A DNA stretch of 23,695 nucleotides, taken from positions 1-23,695 of the forward strand of contig JADJTG010000008.1 in the NCBI GenBank assembly GCA_016711285.1, read 5' to 3'. The notes under the pieces were generated by a model, which had not been told where the DNA came from, searched no databases, and was given only the letters and a program-made list of their open reading frames with translations. Both the position numbers and the translations under genes were made by a program. Positions 16,641-23,695 of the stretch are shown piece after piece (the first letter of the stretch is position 1; each line of letters begins with the position of its first letter). The DNA is from Sphingobacteriales bacterium (GTDB lineage: Bacteria; Bacteroidota; Bacteroidia; Chitinophagales; UBA2359).

Positions 16641-18534
16641 ATGAATTTGCTTTATGCCGAAAATATTTCCAAAGCCTATGGCGAAAAACTCCTATTCAAA
16701 AACATCACTGTCAGCATCAACAAAGGGCAGAAAGTAGCTCTGATAGCTCGCAACGGCACCGGAAAAACTTCTTTGCTCGAAATTTTGGCGGGCAACGATG
16801 GTGCTGATTCGGGTAAGGTGTTGCTCCATCAGGGCAGTACGCTCGGCTATCTGCCTCAAAACCCCGAATTTGAAGCCACCGCCACCGTGATGGAAGCCAT
16901 TTTTTCCGGCAACAACAAAACCCTCCAATTGCTCCAACGCTACGAAACCTGCCTCGCCGAACAACAACGCAACCCCACCACCGACAACAATGCGCTCCTC
17001 GCCAAGCTCACCGCCGATATTGATGCGTTGCAAGCCTGGGACTACGAAGCAAAAATCAAAGAAGTTTTGTCCAAACTCAAAATAAACGACCTCAACAAAC
17101 GCACCGCTCAACTGTCGGGCGGACAACGCAAACGCCTCGCACTCGCCGCCATTCTTATCAAAGAACCCGACCTGATGATTCTTGATGAGCCGACCAACCA
17201 TTTGGATATAGAAATGATTGAATGGCTCGAAAAATACCTCAACCGCCCCAGTATTACGCTCTTGCTCGTTACGCACGACCGCTATTTTTTGGACAAAATC
17301 TGTGATGAAATTATAGAACTGCGCAATGGTATTTTGCAAAAATATAAAGGAAACTACGCCTATTTTGTAGAAAAACGCGCCGAACTCGACCACAACCGCA
17401 GTCAGGAAATAGAAACCGCCCGCACCATCTATCGCCGCGAAATAGAGTGGATGCGCCAAACTCCGCAAGCACGCACCACCAAAGCCAAATCCCGCATTGA
17501 TGCTTTTTATGATATTCAAGAAACTGCCCAACAACGCACCGAAGTAAAACAAGCCGAAATCGCTATAAAAATGCAAAGGCTCGGCAGCAAAATTTTGGAA
17601 CTTCACAGCGTAGAAAAAAAATATGGCGACACGCCCATTATCAAAAAATTTGATTACAAATTCAAACGCTTCGACCGCATTGGCATTGCAGGAAAAAACG
17701 GCGTGGGCAAAACCACTTTTCTGAATATGTTGATGGCTTTGGAGCAGCCCGACTACGGTACTATCAAACAAGGCGATACGATTGTATTCGGCTATTATCG
17801 CCAGGATTATGTGATGGACGAAAGCAAACGTGTGATAGAAGTAGTGCGCGATGTGGCAGAATATATTGAACTCGAAAAAGGGCAAAAACTGACTGCTTTG
17901 CAACTTCTGCACCGCTTTTTATTTCCCAACGAAACCCACTACAATTATGTGTATAAGTTGAGCGGTGGCGAAAAACGCCGCTTGCACCTGCTCACCGTGC
18001 TTATGCGCAACCCCAACTTTTTAATCCTCGACGAGCCTACCAACGATTTGGATATTGATACGCTCAATGTGCTGGAAGATTTTTTGCAGCAATTTGGCGG
18101 CGTGTTGGTGGTGGTCACGCACGACCGCTATTTTATGGACAAATTGGTAGAGCATCTTTTTGTATTTGAAGGCAATGGCGAAGTGCGCGATTTTCCGGGA
18201 AAATTACACCGATTATCGCAACTGGTTGGAGGAGCAAGTTCCCGTAAAACTGCTAAAGACCCCGAAAAAAGCCGCCACCACTGTTCAAAACAACGCTGCC
18301 GCCACAACAGCCACAAAACCGAAAACAAAATTATCGTATAAAGAAAAGCAAGAATTGGAGCAAATAGAAAAAGATTTGCCGCGTTTGGAGCAGGAAAAAG
18401 CCGCATTAGAAGCCAAAATCGGGGCAGGTGGCAGCAGCAACGATATTATGCAGTGGTCGCAGCAGTTGAGTACGATATTGATGGAACTCGAAAATAAAGA
18501 AAACCGCTGGTTGGAACTGAGCGAACTGGTTTGA
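16641..18534 (+). CDS. uup: ABC-F family ATPase, Uup type, one frameshift near the 3' end
   Basis: About 630 residues. ABC-F proteins are soluble twin ATPases acting on ribosomes; Uup members also affect precise transposon excision and bind DNA through their C-terminal coiled coil. The first cassette has Walker A ARNGTGKT (residues 36-43), signature LSGGQRKR, Walker B LMILDEPTNHLD and LLLVTHDRYF. An ABC-F linker follows (YAYFVEKRAEL, TARTIYRREIEWMRQTPQARTT). The second cassette has Walker A GKNGVGKTT, LSGGEKRR, FLILDEPTNDLD and VVVTHDRYFMD. After one extra A near 18200 the reading continues NYTDYRNWLEEQ, a low-complexity linker and a coiled coil (YKEKQELEQIEKDLPRLEQE) that marks the Uup subgroup. 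Start is the ATG at 16641 (MNLLYAENISKAYG); an upstream TTG in frame adds a non-homologous 12 residues and is rejected. Confidence 0.93.
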
Positions 18535-18564
18535 TGAAAAATAAAATTTTTTACGCACTCCTCA

Positions 18565-19287
18565 TCACTGTCCCTTGAGCGATTTTAACCAGATTTTAAA
18601 AAAATTGTACCCCTCCTGTCCTAGTATTTGCCATTTCATTTTACTGAAAACTATATTTTCTTTCAAACCGACTGGCAATGCCATTAATTGTATATCAGAA
18701 TGGTGGTCGGCGAGATAAATAAACTCTAAATCAAAAAGATAGCGGTCAATGGTGGTTTTTAAAAAAATATCGCGCCCTTTTGATTAAAACCCTTAAGCCG
18801 CATTGAGTATCGGTAACAGAAATATTTAAAAAACACGAATTAACCAACGCAAAAAACGCGAAATAAAAATACGAAGACGCGGCACTTGTGCATAATAGTT
18901 TTTATTTTTAATACCTGCTACAATATCCGCTTTTTGTGCGGCAAGCAAGCGATACAATTGCACCAAATCGTGTTCATTGTAAGGAAAATCAATATCAGTA
19001 TAGATCGTTATGGGTGCATTGCTCTGTGCCACTCCATAGCGCAAAGCGTAGCCTTTGCCCCTGTTGTGTGGGTAGTATAAATATAAAAAATCTGCGGGAA
19101 GTTGCTCCCGCAACAATATCAAATCCGCCTCATTCATTGGTGCAGAAGAGCCATCATTAACCACTATCACGCGCAGAGCGATTTCGCCGTTTAATAGCTC
19201 ATGGATACACTGTACGGCTGTTATAATGTGATTTGCCCAAAATGAAGCAGGGTTGTAACAAGGCAATATAAGGTCTAAATCCGCCAT
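18565..19287 (-). CDS. Family 2 glycosyltransferase (dolichyl/polyprenyl-phosphate sugar synthase-like), frameshifted near the C-terminus
   Basis: About 240 residues with no membrane helix. GT-A fold marks: LDLILPCYNPASFW at the N-terminus, VIVVNDGSS, then PHNRGKGYALRYGV, and the metal-binding TIYTDIDFPYNEHDL. DTQCGLKGF, FLKTTIDRYLFDLEFIYLA and ENIVFSKMKWQILG follow in alternate frames, closing LKSLKGQ at a stop at 18565-18567. This pattern matches enzymes that move a sugar from a nucleotide donor to polyprenyl phosphate (DPM1 or ALG5-like). Frame changes lie near 18780. The start codon lies 8 bases after the stop of the membrane-protein gene, so the two are surely co-transcribed. It ends convergently with uup, only 30 bases apart, with no obvious terminator. 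Confidence 0.88.
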
Positions 19288-19295
19288 TGATTTTT

Positions 19296-21622
19296 TTAAT
19301 CTAAATAGAAATTATTGTACATTAAAGTACCACTTTTAAGCGGAGCATAAACCGCAACCTGTTGAGGGTGTATCAGCAACGAAGCAATTACAATATTTTG
19401 TCCTTTTGTTGTAACAACTGCGATATTATTGGCAGAAACAGGTGGCACTAAAAACGAACAACGCACCCAATTATGATATATATCGGCAAAGGATTTTGCA
19501 CATACGCTTTTTTGTTCTGTCGCTGTGCCGTCAGGTTTTATTTCACTATACAACAATTCCGCATACCGCAGGTGCCATCAAGCACTTGAAACCAACAAGA
19601 TATTTCGTATAAACCGGAATCTAAAGGAGTTAAAACACCTTTCCACAATTCTTTGGAGTTTTCTTTGACGGATAAATAAGATGAGCCCAAGTCAGTAATA
19701 TCTTCGGTGTTGGCGGTAAAATTTTCCCACACAAAAGTAGCCTCTACAGAATCGGGTATATTCACCAATAAATTATTGCGGCTTTGCAAAATACTGTCGC
19801 TTTGTGCTTCAAATGTTTGTTTTACGCTATCTATATCATTGTCTGAAAAATCTTTTATAGAAAGTGTATAATAAGTAATCCCACCTCCATCAAACAAAGA
19901 ATCTGATTTTTGAAGCAAATATTTTTCGTTTTCACTCAAATTTTCTTTAAATTCATTGTTGAGTACAATTAATAAATCTTTATCGGGCAAAAGTTGTGCG
20001 CTAATTTCTTTTTCTATATAAGGGCTGCTGACAACCTGAGTATGTTGCAAAGCCATTGGAATAGAGGTGCGCGAAGTAAAACCATGTATTAAAGGTATGC
20101 CGCTGAAGTAGGCAGTTTTTAGTTCGCCGCCGTGCAAGTCGCCAATATATAGTTTTTCGCTGCCTACGATACCGTATGGCAAAGGTATAATGGCTTGATA
20201 ATTAGAAAAGAAACTCGTATCTTGTGCAGCCAGCAGCACGGCGGGATTGTTCGTACCAAAAAATCTGCCGCTATTTTGTTTTTAATTGCCGAAGCGTGGC
20301 GACCCAAATGCCAGTGAGCCTCCACTCCCCAAACCGACAGACTCAACACTAATATCAACACAGGTATTACCACAAAACGGCGTGTCAAATGAAGATACCA
20401 CGCATATAAAGCATAAGCAGTATAAAGCGAAAATACATAGTAAAATACCCAAGCAAAGCGTCCCAAAGAGCGAAATTGACGAACCGGCGGCATCAGGTCT
20501 AACAAAAAATCCAAGCCCCAGATAAAAGGTATTGCCAGAGAAAATAAAGCGACCAGCGTTGCTGCCGCCAATATGGGGATAAAATGATCGGGCGAAAACC
20601 CCAAAGCAGAAGAACGATTTCGTTTCCAAAGGCGGGATATAAGATGATATATCGTGAAAACTGCTACAAAAAAACCTATGATGCCAACATAAGCTCGCCC
20701 TTCCCAATCCACCGAACGTATTTTTATTGCTTTATTGATAAATGCAGCCAAGGGTGTATCTGTCGGCAGAAAAATACTTTCCCAATAAGCACGGTATATA
20801 TAGAAGCCATAAGGAGCATCGGGACGGTCGGAAGCATAGCTATCTGTTGCCCACATCAACAACGAAATAACAAAAACGGAATGATAAATATCAGTAGAGC
20901 GTATAGTAAGTAAGATATTTTTTGCTCCTGTTCTTTAAAAAAACAGACATAAATAGGATATGCCTATAATAGAACTCCTATAAATAAATAATATGTATAA
21001 AAACTAAAAACAGTAATGGTAAGCAGCAATAAAATAAAAATTTATTGCCACCTCTTCGGTCATTTGACTGTTCGGTTTTATTAATAAAAACCATAACAAA
21101 GGAATATAACAAGTATAGGACAGTGCATAATGCCCGACAAGGCGAACAATTTGAGATAAAGCGGTGATGAGTATTGAAACAACAGGAGTGCATACCAATG
21201 CGGCAATGTATAATAGCGGGCGATAACTAAAAAGTAGAACGGTCAATCCGATGCTCGGTATCATCAGCCCATTAAAAATACCAATCTATAGCCATCTAAT
21301 GAAAAAATAAGTTTGAATGAAATGCAACACCCCGCAATAAAGGGTTGATTATCCGTAAAAATAACATGTTCAAAATGCGGATAATACATACCTTAAATAA
21401 AAAACCTTCTCCGTATTTTATATAATAAGCAGGGGTGAAATAATTTTTGATGCCATCGCCGCCGTAGCTGAATAAATAGGTATTGGGACTGAATAAAATA
21501 CCTTTAAAAAAATACCATAGCAATAGAAATGCTGCAAAAATAACCGAAAGGTATTCCAAAGCACTGACAACTACAGTTTTCTGTACTGAATAAGAACGGT
21601 AAGAAGAGTAATGTTTTTTCAA
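19296..21622 (-). CDS. Large polytopic membrane protein, possible GT-C-type glycosyltransferase, frameshifted
   Basis: About 775 residues. The ATG at 21620-21622 begins a basic segment and a first helix (YLSVIFAAFLLLWYFF), followed by a loop with YGGDGIKNYFTPAYYIKYG and MYYPHFEHVIFTDNQPFIAG. This acidic first loop is like the D-containing loop of GT-C enzymes. Many helices follow (LTVLLFSYRPLLYIAALV, SYTCYIPLLWFLL, LLYALLIFIIPFLFLLCLL, YVGIIGFFVAVFTIYHLI, PILAAATLVALFSLAI, FVVIPVLILVLSLSVWG). A periplasmic C-terminal domain of about 300 residues includes PLIHGFTSRTSIPMALQHT, VLNNEFKENLSENEKYLL and TATEQKSVCAKSF. Frame changes lie near 21390, 21270, 20950-21010, 20230 and 19560. The next gene is a GT2 sugar-lipid synthase, so I infer the protein uses the lipid-linked sugar. 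That function is inference; the family itself I know only as uncharacterised Bacteroidota proteins. Confidence 0.75.
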
Positions 21623-21654
21623 AATATTTTTAAATTAAAAGATTACAAATTATC

Positions 21655-23695
21655 TCATCTGCCCTCATCTTTTATATCATCGCAATGGTAATGATGCGGT
21701 TCGGCGGGTGTGGGCTTTTCGGTACTCTCGCCTCCTTTTTTGGCTTGCAGCATTTTCTGTATCAGACGGTTGCGTTCGGCGGCAATGTCGCGGCGCAGTA
21801 CTTCGTCTTTTTTAATGTCAAAAAAGCAAATACCGTCCACTAAAGTCATTTCGGCTTTGGCATATACCGATAAGGGGTGCTCGCTCCACAATACCACATC
21901 GGCATCTTTGCCGCTTTTGGTGCTGCCCGCGTTGCTCCACATACAGCATTTTGCCGGATCAGTGTCACGACTTCCACGCCTCCTCTTCCGTTACGCCGCC
22001 GTATTTTAGCTTTTGCAGCCTCGGTATTGAGGCGGCGAGCCATTTCGGGGTCATCAGAATTAAAAGCTACATTGATACCCATATCGTGCAAAATAGCTCC
22101 GTTGTGCGGAATGGCTTCGGCAACCTCCATTTTATAAGCCCACCAGTCGGCAAAAGAAGAAGCATTCGCTCCGTGTGCTTTCATTTTATCATAGCCACTT
22201 ATATCCTTCCAAAATATGCGTAAAAGTATTGAGTGTAAAATCAAAATGTCCGCCACTTTCAATGCGCCAATTATTTCGCTTTGTACTTAGCTGGCAAGTA
22301 ATGACGTTTTTTCTGCAAAAATTTCGCTCAAAGTTTCCAATTCCAAGTCTTTACGAAAGTTGGGTTTGTTTTCTGTTTTGCTCATAAGCGCGGGCGCGGC
22401 TGAAATAATCCATAAAAGAAAACCTGCTCCACCCCATGTGGGTTTGCGGAAAACGCTCCACCTGTCCATCGCCCCTTGTCTTTGTTTCCACATTTTCCCC
22501 AAAGCAAATTTAAAAAAGGAGCAGCCCTTCAAATTAATTCTGTTCGGGTGCGTAGCCCCAACGCAATTTTTTTTTTTTTTTTATCAACGCCGACTGCCCG
22601 CCGATAGGGTTAGAAGAAACCGCTCCAGCAGAATTGGTGACGCCGTTACACCACCCGCCAATTGGCGGTAAATGTTGATGTCGTCTGCATTAATAACATC
22701 ACCGATGCGCTTCGGCAGATGATGCCTGCGTGCTTTCGTTTACGCCGCGATGTATGGCAATATGTGAATGTTTCGTCTAGCATACCTGCCGTAAGGTGCG
22801 CGCGGTGGCATCTATTATCCGCTTGTACCGCTGGAACTGCCAAGTCTTTACCAACTTTTACAATTTTTCCTTTTTCAATCCACACACTCAGTATTTTGTA
22901 AAATACCCTCTGCCTCATTTGTCCACACCGTGGCATTTAAACAAAAAAGTTTCCTGCTTGGGGAGATTCGCTCCAACCGAAAGCGCAAAAACGGTGCAAT
23001 ATAGCTCCTGCCGTTTCTTGTTGTTGGAGGCTGTCAGAAGTCGGCTTCTTTTGCTTTTCTTTCTTTTGTTGGCGACGAGAGGCTTTTGGGTCAGGGATTT
23101 TTATATTGCAAAGTCCAGTCAAGCCATTCGCCCTGAGCATTATTCCTCTTCCTTTCCAAATACTCTTTCCTGTTGCCACCTGTGAGGGCGCACTCGCATT
23201 TTTGTTGGGGCAAAACGGAAAAGTTGTGTATTTCCTGTTGCGCTTTTGAGGGAAAGGCAATATTTACATCGGTTCGGGTAAATCGTTTGATTAAAATATA
23301 TGATTTGGTGGCTGCTTTTCTGGTATTGGAAAGATGCACTTTACACACGGCGGTCGTGGTTCACAGTGAGATGATACACGCCGTCTTTATTTGTGTTTTC
23401 TTTGTTGCTGATGATGAATCGGTTGCCCTGTATCCAGGTTTCGAAACCTATCGCCTTGGTGAAAACCTTATCCGTATCGGCGACCAAGAAGTTAGCAATT
23501 TTACCTTTTCCAAAGTGCCTAATTGTTCGCTCATACCCAAAAGCGCGGCGGGCGGCGGTGAGGCCTGTAAAGCAGCTTGAAGCCATAATTTTTGACGGCA
23601 AGGCGCAAATTTTCCAAAATTCCTCTTTATCACTAAACCACGGTGCTAAGAGCAAAGTAATTCCCGAGCTGCCACTTTTGCGGGATTATAAGGTG
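21655..23695 (-). CDS. Two-module amidohydrolase, 5' part outside the window, heavily frameshifted
   Basis: Fragments in all three minus frames assemble into the C-terminal end of one amidohydrolase module, a linker and a full second module. Such proteins are about 1000 residues in Bacteroidota and are probably exported. Module 1 end: GTLEKGKIANFLVADTD, then FETWIQGNRFIISN. Linker: DVNIAFPSKAQQEIHNF, GEWLDWTLQYKNP. Module 2: VWIEKGKIVKVGKDLAVPA, HLTAGMLDE, then the metal site HSHIAIHRGVNESTQASSAE in another frame, NPIGGQSALIK, LRWGYAPEQ, FRKDLELETLSEI, DKMKAHGANASSFADWWAYK, AFNSDDPEMARRLNTEAAK with the catalytic Asp, and GKDADVVLWSEHPLSVYAKAEM. The substrate is unknown (imidazolonepropionase/prolidase-like superfamily). 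About fifteen frame changes occur in 2 kb. The 32-base gap to the membrane protein suggests an operon. Confidence 0.82.
22567..22582. repeat. 16-base T homopolymer inside the amidohydrolase gene
   Basis: Sixteen consecutive T (A on the coding strand) interrupt the codons between GGQSALI and LRWGYAPEQ. Family sequence has one Lys here (about four A), so roughly twelve bases look added. It is the longest homopolymer I see in the window. Confidence 0.8.

Noticed and set aside
16692..17912. Minus-strand open frame of 406 codons opposite uup
   Set aside because: The plus strand carries the complete ABC-F motif set over this span. The antisense translation is Phe-rich with no domain pattern and has no promoter, so it is a codon-bias shadow.
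23091..23348. Separate small minus-strand genes in the right end
   Set aside because: Their translations (for example DVNIAFPSKAQQEIHNF and GEWLDWTLQYKNP) fall in the known linker between the two amidohydrolase modules, so they are pieces of one gene.
1..23695. CRISPR array, transposon, prophage, toxin-antitoxin or anti-phage island
   Set aside because: I found no regularly spaced repeats, transposase motifs, integrase or tRNA attachment site, and no recognisable defence genes. The NUMOD4/HNH-like gene alone is not enough to call a mobile element.

Overview
The window looks like a chromosomal segment from a member of the Bacteroidota (a Saprospiria, Chitinophagia or Cytophagia relative; I cannot be more precise). 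Four things support this: a DUF4270 lipoprotein, the stand-alone N-terminal half of a GT5 glycogen synthase placed just upstream of it, a NUMOD4/HNH-like protein of the type common in that phylum, and several promoter boxes of the Bacteroidota form TAnnTTTG. I see no rRNA, tRNA, CRISPR array, insertion sequence or phage module. The content is mostly housekeeping with some envelope and accessory functions.

Layout from left to right: a DUF21/CBS (CorC/HlyC) membrane protein on the minus strand, running off the left edge (1-968); an (Fe-S)-binding CCG-domain protein (minus, 1035-1834); then plus-strand ridA (2133-2518), a NUMOD4/HNH-like gene (2674-3263), hemC and hemD, which may be fused (3320-4885), and class II glycyl-tRNA synthetase (5091-6624). 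A bidirectional terminator separates glyS from minus-strand comEC (6711-8873) and an S41 carboxy-terminal processing protease (9099-10749). A divergent intergenic region of about 400 bases leads into plus-strand genes: the GT5 N-domain protein (11157-11972), the DUF4270 lipoprotein (12176-13531), a POT-family peptide transporter (13728-15452), an unknown probable outer-membrane protein (15653-16525) and the ABC-F ATPase uup (16641-18534). The right part is a minus-strand run: a large two-module amidohydrolase (21655 to beyond 23695), a polytopic membrane protein (19296-21622) and a GT2 glycosyltransferase (18565-19287), with gaps of 32 and 8 bases, so probably co-transcribed.

One property dominates the window. 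Almost every gene in the first 10 kb and the last 5 kb is broken by single-base indels, many in homopolymers, while about 7 kb in the middle (11157 to about 18190) is free of them. Because the broken genes include essential ones (hemC, hemD, glyS) whose motifs are all intact in alternating frames, I read most frameshifts as sequencing or assembly error, worst near the window ends, and not as gene decay. I therefore describe each as one gene over its full span.

Functional links: hemC and hemD act in consecutive steps of tetrapyrrole synthesis. The GT2 enzyme and the polytopic membrane protein fit a lipid-linked sugar donor plus membrane acceptor pair. I did not find a clear new biological system. 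The best leads are the NUMOD4/HNH-like protein, the apparently non-catalytic GT5 domain with structured RNA on both sides of it, the possible hemC-hemD fusion, the GT2/membrane-protein pair and several unexplained inverted repeats.
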